Source: RGIG5579 sp045602025
Lineage (GTDB): Bacteria > Bacillota > Clostridia > Oscillospirales > SIG627
Reading direction: 5' to 3'
DNA length: 43,825 bases
Assembly: GCA_045602025.1 (NCBI GenBank)
Contig: JAZSAT010000041.1
Span: forward strand, 1 to 43,825
Under the pieces are notes generated by a model that worked only from the letters and a program-made list of their open reading frames with translations, ran no database searches and was not told where the DNA came from. Shown one piece after another: positions 17,155 to 24,823 of the stretch. The position numbers were made by a program, and so were the translations under genes. Every line of letters begins with the position of its first letter. Within the stretch, counting starts at the first letter, position 1.

Positions 17155-17836
17155 TACTTCTGCCATTGTTTGCAGTGTAGCACTTGTTTCCGATGAAAAG
17201 ATTCTTTCTGAGAAAACAATCTCCAACGGGTTGACCCACAGTGAAACGCTTCTTCCCTTGATCGGAGAATTGCTGGGCGAGAATCATCTTGATATAAAGG
17301 ATGTAGACTGTTTTGCAATTTCCACAGGTCCCGGCTCTTTTACAGGTCTACGCATTGGAATTTCAACGGTAAAAGGTCTTGCAATTTCTCTGAACAAGCC
17401 TTGCTTTTCTGCTTCTACATTGGAAGCACTTGCGTTGAATGCCTCTCACTTTGAAGGCAAGATTATCTGTCCTGTAATGGATGCTCGGAGAGGTGAATTT
17501 TATAATGCACTTTTCTCCGTACAAAGCGGAAAGCTTATTCGTCTTTGTCCCGATCGCGCCTTGCCCGGCTCTGAAATTTATCAAGAAATTTCGGATATGG
17601 ATTATTTCATTCTTGGCGATGGTGCCGAAAAGTTTGCAGAACAAAATCCTGGAGCAAAAGATCGTCTCGTTCCCGAAGGGATTCGCAGACAGTCCGGTGT
17701 CAGTGTAGCAAAGCTTGCACTTCAAGAAGAAAATGAAAAACAATATGTTTTTTGTAATGCTCTTTCTCCAAAATATATTCGTATTCCCCAGGCAGAAAGA
17801 GAATATTTAAAGAATAAAAAAGAAAGCGAGAAATAA
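17135..17836 (+). CDS. tsaB: tRNA t6A synthesis scaffold protein TsaB
   Basis: Non-catalytic ASKHA-fold partner of TsaD in t6A synthesis. Typical opening VLGIDTSAIVCSVALV, then the TGPGSFTGLRIGISTVKGLA signature and VMDARRGEFYNALF. The protein is 233 residues, normal for TsaB; TsaD would be longer and carry HxxxH metal ligands, which are absent here. Its start lies inside the end of tsaE, with AAAGGA upstream. rpiB begins three bases after the stop codon. Confidence 0.94.
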   Translation: MTVLGIDTSAIVCSVALVSDEKILSEKTISNGLTHSETLLPLIGELLGENHLDIKDVDCFAISTGPGSFTGLRIGISTVKGLAISLNKPCFSASTLEALALNASHFEGKIICPVMDARRGEFYNALFSVQSGKLIRLCPDRALPGSEIYQEISDMDYFILGDGAEKFAEQNPGAKDRLVPEGIRRQSGVSVAKLALQEENEKQYVFCNALSPKYIRIPQAEREYLKNKKESEK

Positions 17837-17839
17837 ATT

Positions 17840-18277
17840 ATGGTAGTTTTAGGTTCCGATCACGCAGGTTTTGAATTGAAGGATCAGGTAAAAGCTCATT
17901 TTGATGAGCTTGGGATTGAATACATTGATCTTGGTTTTAAAGAATTCAAGCGCGATGATGATTATCCCATTATTGCAAAAGAAGTTGCCCGCTATGTACA
18001 GAGCGGTAAGGCCGACAAGGGCTTTCTCATTTGCGGCACCGGCGTTGGTATGAGCATTTGTGCTAACAAATTCAGCGGTGTTCGAGCAGTTGTTGCTTCC
18101 GATCCTTTTTCCGTTCGCATGTCAAGACAGCACAACAATGCCAACATTCTGTGCTTTGGTGCGCGCGTTATCGGCAGAGGCATTGCGCTTGACCTTGTAG
18201 ATGAATTTATAAACACTGAATTTGAGGGCGGCCGCCACGCAGTTCGCGTAGAAATGCTTGAGCAGGATGTAGATTAA
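17840..18277 (+). CDS. rpiB: Ribose-5-phosphate isomerase B
   Basis: Interconverts ribose 5-phosphate and ribulose 5-phosphate (LacAB/RpiB family). Seen: the substrate loop GSDHAGFELK, and FLICGTGVGMSICANKF with the catalytic cysteine and anion-hole glycines, then DPFSVRMSRQHNNANILCFG. At 145 residues it matches RpiB; allose-6-phosphate isomerases of the same family cannot be wholly excluded. The ribosome site is poor, and the ATG lies three bases after tsaB, so translation may be coupled. The SRP RNA promoter begins directly after the stop codon. Confidence 0.93.
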   Translation: MVVLGSDHAGFELKDQVKAHFDELGIEYIDLGFKEFKRDDDYPIIAKEVARYVQSGKADKGFLICGTGVGMSICANKFSGVRAVVASDPFSVRMSRQHNNANILCFGARVIGRGIALDLVDEFINTEFEGGRHAVRVEMLEQDVD

Positions 18278-18279
18278 TC

Positions 18280-18307
18280 TTGCAATTACATCTTTTTGTG
18301 ATATAAT
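18280..18307 (+). promoter_or_regulatory. Strong promoter of the SRP RNA gene
   Basis: TTGCAA at 18280-18285, 16-base spacer, TATAAT at 18302-18307 with extended -10 (TGA). The expected transcription start, near 18314-18320, fits the 5' arm of the SRP RNA. Confidence 0.85.
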
Positions 18308-18321
18308 ATTTTTATCGATTT

Positions 18322-18622
18322 CAGGATGCAAAATAAGGCCGTGCTATCCGGGGAGGTAGCGGCACCTTGTACCCTCAACCCGCTATAGAGGGGGAGATGC
18401 CCTTTTAAGGGGGGCAGAAATGTTGCAGACTTGTTTGTGATGTGTTGAGAATTGGGTCTTGTGCAATCGAAAGCCGTGAACCATGTCAGGTGGGGAACCA
18501 AGCAGCATTTAGCGGTTTTTTCGTTGTGCCACGAGGTAGCCTTATTTGAGCTGATCAAGGAAGCACCGGGCATTTTTGTTTTTCGAGATTGGGTGCACGG
18601 TCTTATTTTGCATCCTGTTTTT
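18322..18622 (+). ncRNA. ffs: Signal recognition particle RNA, large form with Alu-type domain
   Basis: RNA core of the signal recognition particle, binding Ffh to target membrane proteins. The ends pair in a long stem: CAGGATGCAAAATAAGGCC (18322-18340, running on to GTGC) with its complement ending at 18617, followed by T5, which also makes a terminator. The 5' part has the GGGGAGGTAGCGG and CCCGCTATAGAGGGGG elements of the Alu-type domain. The Ffh-binding helix 8 is clear: GTCAGG (18485-18490), GGAA tetraloop (18494-18497), AGCAGC (18501-18506). Size near 270-300 nt matches the Bacillus/Clostridium scRNA. Mature ends are inferred. As in Bacillus, dnaX follows directly. Confidence 0.93.
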
Positions 18623-18632
18623 AGGAGTATTT

Positions 18633-20144
18633 ATGTATCAGGCACTTTATCGAAAATATCGACCGACTTCATTTTCTGATGTTGTAGGGCAGGATCATAT
18701 TACATCTGTTTTAAAAACGCAGCTGCAAAAGGGCAAGGTTTTTCATGCATATATGTTTTGCGGTTCCCGCGGAACCGGAAAAACTACTTGTGCGAAAATT
18801 TTGGCAAAGGCTGTCAATTGTGAAAATCCTGTCAATGGCGAGCCTTGCAATCAGTGCTCTTCTTGCATCTCTATCAATGAAGAGAGAGTGCTTGATGTTG
18901 TAGAAATGGATGCTGCCAGCAACAACGGTGTCGATCATATCAGAAGGCTTTGCGACGAAGTGCAATTCTTGCCTTCTGAAGTAAAAAAGAGAGTGTATAT
19001 TATTGACGAGGTTCATATGCTCTCCACCAGTGCTTTTAATGCACTTTTGAAGACCATTGAAGAACCTCCTTCCCATGTTCTGTTTATTCTAGCAACAACG
19101 GAAATTAATGATATTCCCGCGACGATTATGTCCAGGTGCCAGCGTTTTGATTTTAAGCGTATTACTTCTGAAATTATCACAGATCGCTTAATGCAAATCT
19201 CAAGCAATGAAAATATACCGCTTGAGCGCGGTGCTGCTTCGATCATCGCCCGTCTGTCAGACGGCGCCATGAGAGATGCCCTCAGTCTTTTAGAGGCTTG
19301 TCAGGGACACCGCGGCGACATTACTGCAGAAAGAATTCAAAGTATTCTCGGTCTTTGCAGCAGAGAACTTATAATGGATCTTTTGGGCGCGATCACGGAA
19401 CAGAATACAAGCAGATGTCTTTCACTTGTATCAAATATTTACGATAAAATGAGTGATTTTAAAGAAGCGATCGGTGATTTGATCTCACTCTACCGTGACC
19501 TTCTTGTAATAAAAACAGTTCCCGATTATAAAGATTTTATCGAATGCTATGAGAACGAATTATCCTCTTTGATTAATATTTCCGAACATGTAACTACGGA
19601 AACTGTTTTGTTTCAAATCAAGGAACTGGAATCCTTTTACATTTCCTATGACCGTATTTCTACAGGAAAAAAATCTTCTGCTGAGATTTTGATGATTCGA
19701 CTTTGCAATGAATCTCTTTCTATGGATAGTGAAGCAATTCTGTCTCGACTTTCTAAATTGGAATCCGGGACTGTGAAAGCTACCGTTGATCGTGTCGAGG
19801 CAAAGCCGGTTCAAAGCAAAGTAACTATTCCTGTGAAACCTGTCGAGAAGCAAGAAGAGTCTTTGTCTTCAAAGCCGAAATTTGACGGAAGCTTAAAGAT
19901 TAAAAATCTATTGCAGAACATTCCGTATATTAAGCCTTGGCTTGGTCAAATTTCGTTTGATGCGGAAGGTGAGAAGCTTTTGGTCTATGCTTCGCCCTTT
20001 GTAAAAGGACTTTTGCTGTCTTCCGATGCAAAAGAAGCAATTTTAGAATGTGCTAAGAAGATCAATCCTAATTTTATAGATGTTCTTTTTTTGGATGAAC
20101 AAAAAAATTCCACTCAAATAACAAATGATTTCGAAGGGTTATAA
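18633..20144 (+). CDS. dnaX: DNA polymerase III subunit gamma/tau
   Basis: Clamp-loader ATPase of the replicative polymerase. MYQALYRKYRPTSFSDVVGQ is the classic start; Walker A GSRGTGKTT, a zinc site made of Cys in CENPVNGEPCNQCSSC, Walker B IIDEVHML, and the sensor-1 region LATTEINDIP follow. AGGAG at 18623-18627 fixes the ATG at 18633; upstream in-frame codons lie inside the SRP RNA. At 503 residues it is shorter than Bacillus DnaX (about 560), with a reduced tau-like C-terminal part. It heads dnaX-ebfC-recR, and no promoter is visible between it and the SRP RNA terminator. Confidence 0.96.
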   Translation: MYQALYRKYRPTSFSDVVGQDHITSVLKTQLQKGKVFHAYMFCGSRGTGKTTCAKILAKAVNCENPVNGEPCNQCSSCISINEERVLDVVEMDAASNNGVDHIRRLCDEVQFLPSEVKKRVYIIDEVHMLSTSAFNALLKTIEEPPSHVLFILATTEINDIPATIMSRCQRFDFKRITSEIITDRLMQISSNENIPLERGAASIIARLSDGAMRDALSLLEACQGHRGDITAERIQSILGLCSRELIMDLLGAITEQNTSRCLSLVSNIYDKMSDFKEAIGDLISLYRDLLVIKTVPDYKDFIECYENELSSLINISEHVTTETVLFQIKELESFYISYDRISTGKKSSAEILMIRLCNESLSMDSEAILSRLSKLESGTVKATVDRVEAKPVQSKVTIPVKPVEKQEESLSSKPKFDGSLKIKNLLQNIPYIKPWLGQISFDAEGEKLLVYASPFVKGLLLSSDAKEAILECAKKINPNFIDVLFLDEQKNSTQITNDFEGL

Positions 20145-20155
20145 AGGAGAGTAAT

Positions 20156-20503
20156 ATGAAGGCAAGATTACCGCAAGGAATGGGAAAGGGTCCCTCCAAT
20201 CAAAAGGATATGCTCCGCCAGGTTCAGAAGATGCAGCAAGATATGGTTGCACTTCAGGAGGAACTTGAAAACAGAGAATATGATATTGCTGCAGGTGGCG
20301 GTGTATGCAAAGTAAAGATCAACGGAAAAAAGGAAGTGCTTTCCATTGAACTTGATCCTGCTATTGTAGATCCTGAGGACATTGAAACATTGCAGGATAT
20401 CCTTGTTGCAGGTGTAAATGAAGCAATTAAACGCGTGGAAGAAACAGCCGGCTCAGAAATGTCTAAAATCACCGGCGGCTTAAATATTCCCGGTATTTTA
20501 TAA
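20156..20503 (+). CDS. ebfC: YbaB/EbfC-family nucleoid-associated protein
   Basis: Small DNA-binding dimer of the YbaB/EbfC family. The 115-residue sequence has a Gly-rich start, the helix with MLRQVQKMQQDM, the strand GGGVCKVKINGKKEVLSIEL, and the closing SEMSKITGGLNIPG, all typical. AAGGAG just after the dnaX stop gives the start. Its position between dnaX and recR is conserved in Bacteria and supports the assignment; its exact role in replication or repair is still unclear in the family. Confidence 0.94.
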   Translation: MKARLPQGMGKGPSNQKDMLRQVQKMQQDMVALQEELENREYDIAAGGGVCKVKINGKKEVLSIELDPAIVDPEDIETLQDILVAGVNEAIKRVEETAGSEMSKITGGLNIPGIL

Positions 20504-20504
20504 T

Positions 20505-21104
20505 ATGGTTGGCTTTACACCCTCGCTCGAAAACCTGATTGAGCACTTTCGTCTTTTGCCCGGCGTTGGCTATAAGTCTGCTGTCAGGATGGCTTTTAAT
20601 ATTTTAGAGATGCCGGATGACAAAGCCAAATCCTTTGCAGAAGCTATTTTACAATCGAAGGAAAAAATTCAAAAATGTAAAATTTGTCAGGATATTAGCG
20701 AAACCGAAATCTGCGCACTTTGCTCTGATCCTACAAGAGACAGAAGCGTTATTTGCGTTGTTGAGAGCTCTAAGGATGTCCTTGCCATTGAAAAGATCAA
20801 TGATTACAGAGGTCTGTTCCATGTTCTAGGGGGATTGATTAATCCCATAGAAGGTGTCGGTCCTGATGATATTAGCATCAAGGAGCTTGTAGCAAGACTT
20901 GGTGATGGAGAGCTTCAGGAGATTATTGTTGCAACGAATCCCAGCGTTGAAGGGGAGGCAACGGCAATGTACCTGGGTCGCTTGATCAAACCATTTGGAA
21001 TTAAAACTACTCGACTTGCTTACGGCTTGCCGGCAGGCGGTGAGCTTGAATATGCAGATGAATTGACGCTCTTTAAAGCACTTGAAGGACGACGAGAAAT
21101 ATAA
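20505..21104 (+). CDS. recR: Recombination mediator protein RecR
   Basis: Works with RecF/RecO to load RecA at gaps. Layout: helix-hairpin-helix (LLPGVGYKSAVRMAF), a four-Cys zinc site (CKIC ... CALC, residues near 57-72), the Toprim domain with VVESSKDVLAIE, and the Walker-B-like end segment (TRLAYGLPAGGELEYADELT). The 199-residue length is normal. The ATG lies one base after the ebfC stop and has no clear ribosome site, so translation probably depends on ribosomes finishing ebfC. It ends the operon; the bidirectional terminator follows immediately. Confidence 0.96.
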   Translation: MVGFTPSLENLIEHFRLLPGVGYKSAVRMAFNILEMPDDKAKSFAEAILQSKEKIQKCKICQDISETEICALCSDPTRDRSVICVVESSKDVLAIEKINDYRGLFHVLGGLINPIEGVGPDDISIKELVARLGDGELQEIIVATNPSVEGEATAMYLGRLIKPFGIKTTRLAYGLPAGGELEYADELTLFKALEGRREI

Positions 21105-21136
21105 AAACAGCAGGGAATAGTCCCTGCTGTTTTTTT
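21105..21136. terminator. Bidirectional terminator between recR and the DUF378 gene
   Basis: Ten-base-pair stem ACAGCAGGGA / TCCCTGCTGT (21107-21116 with 21121-21130), four-base loop, A run on the left and T7 on the right. It serves the convergent recR and the minus-strand gene, whose stop codon lies at its edge. Confidence 0.9.
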
Positions 21137-21344
21137 ATTCTGCAGTCGTGAGATGTTCAGATCTTTTAAAGAGGATCGAAATGCACCAAAGTGCGCAAAG
21201 TCCCACAATTGTAAAAATGATTCTTGCAATAAAATGGACGGGCCCTGAGAAAATCCAGGAAACAATATCAAAATTGAAAAGTCCGATGCTTCCCCAGTTA
21301 ATACCGCCGATAATTAGAAGTGCAAGAGCGATTCTATCTAACAT
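21135..21344 (-). CDS. DUF378-family small membrane protein
   Basis: A 69-residue protein with two hydrophobic segments. IALALLIIGGINWGSIGLFNF matches the DUF378 signature (I-I-G-G-x-N-W-G-x-x-G-L-F-x-F), followed by a second membrane helix containing ARIIFTIVGLCALW. Function of the family is unknown. The minus-strand AGAGG, part of the 18-bp repeat at 21351-21368, lies upstream of the ATG. It is separated from the upstream DUF4097 gene by a hairpin, and no confident promoter of its own was found. Confidence 0.85.
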   Translation of the reverse strand: MLDRIALALLIIGGINWGSIGLFNFDIVSWIFSGPVHFIARIIFTIVGLCALWCISILFKRSEHLTTAE

Positions 21345-21350
21345 GATATT

Positions 21351-21368
21351 AACCTCTTAGGTTTCAAA
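21351..21368. repeat. 18-bp direct repeat, copy 1
   Basis: AACCTCTTAGGTTTCAAA, identical to the copy 120 bases further on. On the minus strand this copy supplies the ribosome site (AGAGG) of the DUF378 gene. It contains a small inverted repeat AACCT-CTT-AGGTT. Confidence 0.9.
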
Positions 21369-21450
21369 TTAGGATATAAAAAAGAGATCATATATCCTTG
21401 TAGATATTATGACCTCTTTTTTCAAAATTAAGATGGAAATTTTATCCTAA
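21369..21450 (-). terminator. Nested hairpin, probable terminator of the DUF1700-DUF4097 unit
   Basis: Inner stem AAAAGAG.TCATA with TATGA.CTCTTTT (21380-21392 with 21406-21420), enclosed by an outer arm pair TTAGGATA / TATCCTAA at 21369-21376 and 21443-21450. Read on the minus strand the inner stem ends in a T6 run, as in a Rho-independent terminator; on the plus strand it also ends in a T run. Confidence 0.7.
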
Positions 21451-21470
21451 ATGGTCGATGAAGTATCGGG

Positions 21471-21488
21471 AACCTCTTAGGTTTCAAA
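21471..21488. repeat. 18-bp direct repeat, copy 2
   Basis: Exact copy of 21351-21368. On the minus strand this copy encodes the last residues (FET) and the stop codon of the DUF4097 gene. Confidence 0.9.
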
Positions 21489-22490
21489 AATAATATCGGA
21501 ATTTATTTTGTCACTTACATTTTCGGTTGTTTTTGCTTTCGAGGAGAGGAAAAAGTTTCCAATGAAAATGTCAGAAGAAATTCTTGAAGATGTTTTTCCG
21601 GGCTCGTTCAGTTTGTTGCCGGTGGATTTACTGTTTTGCTCAACCTTACCGATCGTGGTGGATAGGCTTAATTTATAATCATTTGTAGGAAGCTTTGTGC
21701 TTACCTTTACATCGCCGACCCAAACATCAAAAATATTACTTTGCTCCGTTTTGTGTTTTGGGAGCTTCGCAGAAACATTGCCGAATTTTGTGCTGACAGA
21801 ACAACTGGAGTAAACATTGCTGTTTAAGCTAACATCTGTGAAGCTTCCAATGATTCTGAATTTTGCATGCTCATCCTTTGCATTTTCGACTTCAACATCT
21901 CCAAAGCTGGAAGTAATATTGACTTCAGGTGCGGAAACGCCATCTAATTTCACATCGCCGATAGAAGATGCGATTTCAATTTTATCTAGATCAATTTTTG
22001 TTGGAATATAAATTGTTAATTCTTTGGAGCTGTTGACGCGATTCCCCGAACTGAAAATATGGCGTAATCCGCGAAAGGAAAATCCATTTTCATCGATATA
22101 CAGTCCGAAAATCCCAACAGGATCTGTCTCTTTGATAATTAAAGTATCGCCAACTATGGAGTAGGAGATGTTATTGGTATTGGTATTTTTAAAGGAAACA
22201 CCGTTCTTCTTGTCGGATTTACAAAGGGTAACATCTCCGACAAAGGAAGTGATATCGATTCGAGAAAAAACTTTTTTAGAAAGCTTTTTCATATAATTAG
22301 ATTCAGGAGATTTTTCAAGAATATCATCGTATTCAACAAAAATAGATTCTATGGTTGTTGCTTTCTTTTCGAAATCAAAAACCTTGATGCCGTTGACTTT
22401 TGCTACAAGGGAAAAAATCAGTGTGATAAGAAGTCCGGCACAGAAAAGAATCAGTGCAGTGATCAATAGGGAACGAGTTGTTCTTTTCAT
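21477..22490 (-). CDS. DUF4097-type beta-strand repeat membrane protein
   Basis: A 337-residue protein with a basic start and one N-terminal membrane segment (residues 8-29), then an outside domain made of repeated short strands with the recurring pattern S-x-G-D-V (SFVGDVTL, SSIGDVKL, SSFGDVEV, TKFGNVSA). That pattern marks the DUF4097 right-handed beta-helix family, found in LiaX-type and other envelope-stress proteins. It overlaps the upstream DUF1700 gene by four bases; the two families are very often paired. Its function is not known; an envelope-sensing role is an inference from the pairing. Confidence 0.82.
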   Translation of the reverse strand: MKRTTRSLLITALILFCAGLLITLIFSLVAKVNGIKVFDFEKKATTIESIFVEYDDILEKSPESNYMKKLSKKVFSRIDITSFVGDVTLCKSDKKNGVSFKNTNTNNISYSIVGDTLIIKETDPVGIFGLYIDENGFSFRGLRHIFSSGNRVNSSKELTIYIPTKIDLDKIEIASSIGDVKLDGVSAPEVNITSSFGDVEVENAKDEHAKFRIIGSFTDVSLNSNVYSSCSVSTKFGNVSAKLPKHKTEQSNIFDVWVGDVKVSTKLPTNDYKLSLSTTIGKVEQNSKSTGNKLNEPGKTSSRISSDIFIGNFFLSSKAKTTENVSDKINSDIIFET

Positions 22491-23542
22491 CGGATACCTC
22501 CGTAAATACCAGACAGAAGTGTTTTAAAACTGCTCATAAAGAATTTTGTGATTTTTTTCAAGATTCGGGGGGTTACTCCGAAAATGAATTCGTAACCGAT
22601 CGCCGCAATAGCAGTCACAAATGCAAACAAAACGGTGCCAAGTCCAAGCTCAATCAGTGCAATTGTAACATTGTCAAACAAAACCAAAAATCCATAGACA
22701 AGTTCAAGAATGCCTACTATGATCAAAGCAACCATAAATACGAAAAGAATGACCGCTAACAAGATAATAAGGGCGGAAACAAGAGCATAAGAGAGAAAGG
22801 AAAGCCCAAAGACTGCTAGCAGCAGGGGAGAAATCAAGACAGAGAGAAATACGGATAGAATCAAAAAGCTTTCTTTCGGCAAGTGAAGGGCTGAGAGAAA
22901 ACGAAAAAATATACCGGTTTTCTCAGAATCAGAATTTCCGCTTATTTTTTCGGAAAAAGCTTCATCTTCCTCTTCTTCAATCAGAACCTTATTTTCTGTC
23001 TTTTCGCAATTGTTCGGTTCCGATTCGCTCGTTTTGGGTATGTTCAAAGATGCAGTGTTGAATTTGCTTGCTTTTTCAAGAGTTTCTTCTTTGGCAAGCT
23101 CAATTTCTTCGGGGGTGAAACCGTTGTCTTCGTCGATAGGTTCAAGAGCAATCTTTTGAATCGGTTTACTTTTTCTTTCAATAATTACTTTTTCGCCGTA
23201 GAGCGTTTTCATTTCTTTATTCTCGAAGGAGTGAATGATTTCTGAGCTTATGGGAGAGGCGTGGGGCCTTGAGAAAATCAAATCGATCTCATCATCTTCC
23301 GGTTCATTTGTTTTACTCAAAGGATTTTCTTTTTCCTCATTCTTTTCCTTGAGAAAGTCAAATTTCATATTTTTGGCAATTTCAGCAGGATCTCCAAAGC
23401 CTTGTATTATTTTTTCTTCTTCCTCGGGTAAGAGACCCTCGGGAAGTTTTAACAGATAAAAATGTAAAATGGCATTTTTATCTGTCTCGGACAAATTATC
23501 AAGATTATTCTGCAGTTTTTCAAAAAACTCGCTCTTTTGCAT
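22487..23542 (-). CDS. DUF1700/HAAS-domain membrane protein
   Basis: The N-terminal 60 residues (FFEKLQNNLDNLSETDKNAI ... GFGDPAEIAKNM) match the DUF1700/HAAS fold, a helical domain that commonly interacts with PadR-type regulators. It is followed by a long acidic, low-complexity linker (about residues 65-210) and four or so hydrophobic segments in the last 130 residues. No PadR gene lies beside it here, which is unusual for the family. The ATG at 23542 is preferred over a TTG at 23557, although the ribosome site is weak for either. It is expressed with the DUF4097 gene from the minus-strand promoter at 23575-23603. Confidence 0.78.
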   Translation of the reverse strand: MQKSEFFEKLQNNLDNLSETDKNAILHFYLLKLPEGLLPEEEEKIIQGFGDPAEIAKNMKFDFLKEKNEEKENPLSKTNEPEDDEIDLIFSRPHASPISSEIIHSFENKEMKTLYGEKVIIERKSKPIQKIALEPIDEDNGFTPEEIELAKEETLEKASKFNTASLNIPKTSESEPNNCEKTENKVLIEEEEDEAFSEKISGNSDSEKTGIFFRFLSALHLPKESFLILSVFLSVLISPLLLAVFGLSFLSYALVSALIILLAVILFVFMVALIIVGILELVYGFLVLFDNVTIALIELGLGTVLFAFVTAIAAIGYEFIFGVTPRILKKITKFFMSSFKTLLSGIYGGIR

Positions 23543-23574
23543 ATTTACACCACGCAATCAAAAGTAATATAGTT

Positions 23575-23603
23575 ATTATGACATATTTTTATTGAAAAAT
23601 CAA
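23575..23603 (-). promoter_or_regulatory. Promoter of the DUF1700-DUF4097 unit
   Basis: On the minus strand: TTGATT (23598-23603), 17-base spacer, CATAAT (23575-23580) with extended -10 (TGT). It is divergent from the glycerate kinase promoter, with 36 bases between the two -35 boxes. Confidence 0.78.
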
Positions 23604-23639
23604 CTAAAAGAAAAATATAGTTTATGAATTTAATTCTTA

Positions 23640-23668
23640 TTGCTTTATTTGCTGTTATGTGTTAAAAT
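23640..23668 (+). promoter_or_regulatory. Promoter of the glycerate kinase gene
   Basis: TTGCTT at 23640-23645, 17-base spacer, TAAAAT at 23663-23668 with extended -10 (TGT). Confidence 0.78.
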
Positions 23669-23695
23669 TATAAAAATATATATTTGGTGTTCATT

Positions 23696-24808
23696 ATGAA
23701 AAAAATTGTAATCGCTCCGGATTCCTTTAAAGGTACCATACCTTCAAAAAGAGCTTGTGAAATTATTGCTTCAGCTGCGAAAAAAGTCTCTTCTTCTATC
23801 GAAACCGTACAAATTCCCATTGCTGACGGCGGAGAAGGAACGATCGATGCAATCGGAGCAAAGCATATTTTTGCAAAAGTATCGGATGCTCTTTTGAGAC
23901 CCATAGATTCCTATTGGGGAGATTTCGGTGATTTTGCCGTGATCGAACTTGCAACTGTTTGCGGCTTGCCGATGCTGGAAAAACCAAACCCTTTATTTAC
24001 TTCTACTTATGGTTTTGGTGAACTGATTAAAAATGCGCTTGATTTTGGAAAAAGAAAGATCATTTTAGCTTTGGGAGGAAGCTCCACCAATGATTTGGGG
24101 TGCGGAATGGCTGTTGCGCTCGGTGCAAAGTTTTTTCGTGAAAACGGGGAAGAGTTTATTCCCACCGGAAAAACGCTGACTGAGATCACTCAGGTAGATC
24201 TTAGTAAATTTGATCCCCGCGTGAAAGAAACTGAGTTTTTAACAATGTGTGATGTTTCAAATCCTCTCTACGGCAAGCAAGGCGCAGCCTATGTTTTTGC
24301 TCCGCAGAAAGGAGCAGATGAAGGAATGCTAGCGATGCTTGATCAAGGGCTTCAGCATGCTTCTGCACTGATAGAAAAGGAAACAGGCGTTTCATTTTCT
24401 TCTATTCCCGGAGCCGGTGCGGCCGGTGGCCTGGGTGCAGGGTCAATCGCTTTCTTATCATCAAAGCTTAAAAGCGGAATTGATATTGTTCTTGATCTTT
24501 GCAAATTTGATTTATGCCTCGAAAATGCAGATCTTGTGATCACAGGTGAGGGGAGCTTTGATTCTCAAAGTGTCAACGGTAAAGCTTTGTCAGGAATTGC
24601 AAAGCATTCTCTAAATGCAGCTGTTCCAATGGTTGTTCTTTGCGGGAAAGCAAATGAAGATACTTCTGTATACGATCTTGGTGTAAGTGCTGTTTTTTCT
24701 ATTCTGAGAAAGCCTCAGTCTCTTTCCGATGCTTTAAAAGATAGCGAAGAAAATTTATTTAAAACCGCTTATAATGTAATTCGGCTCTTTCATATAAAAG
24801 AAAATTAA
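23696..24808 (+). CDS. glxK: Glycerate kinase (GlxK/GarK family)
   Basis: Phosphorylates glycerate with ATP; the GlxK/GarK family mostly makes 2-phosphoglycerate. Seen: opening IVIAPDSFKGTIPSKRACE, PIADGGEGTIDA (catalytic region), ALGGSSTNDLGCGMAVALG, and the nucleotide-side DLVITGEGSFDSQSVNGKA. Length 370 is normal. The ATG at 23696 starts the protein at the family's usual first residues; its ribosome site (GGTG) is weak. A small DtxR-like gene follows 15 bases later and may share its message. No other glycerate or glyoxylate genes lie near, so the source of the substrate is not shown. Confidence 0.92.
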   Translation: MKKIVIAPDSFKGTIPSKRACEIIASAAKKVSSSIETVQIPIADGGEGTIDAIGAKHIFAKVSDALLRPIDSYWGDFGDFAVIELATVCGLPMLEKPNPLFTSTYGFGELIKNALDFGKRKIILALGGSSTNDLGCGMAVALGAKFFRENGEEFIPTGKTLTEITQVDLSKFDPRVKETEFLTMCDVSNPLYGKQGAAYVFAPQKGADEGMLAMLDQGLQHASALIEKETGVSFSSIPGAGAAGGLGAGSIAFLSSKLKSGIDIVLDLCKFDLCLENADLVITGEGSFDSQSVNGKALSGIAKHSLNAAVPMVVLCGKANEDTSVYDLGVSAVFSILRKPQSLSDALKDSEENLFKTAYNVIRLFHIKEN

Positions 24809-24823
24809 TTTGGTAGGTTATTT

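Noticed and set aside
18286..18573. Minus-strand frame of 95 codons and plus-strand extension of dnaX across the SRP RNA
   Set aside because: The region is explained by the SRP RNA structure, and dnaX has a clear ribosome site and conserved start at 18633.
19660..19690. A7 run in dnaX as a programmed frameshift site giving a gamma form
   Set aside because: There is an A-rich run near 19670, but I see neither the A-AAA-AAG slippery heptamer with a following stem-loop nor an immediate alternative stop that would make a gamma product convincing.
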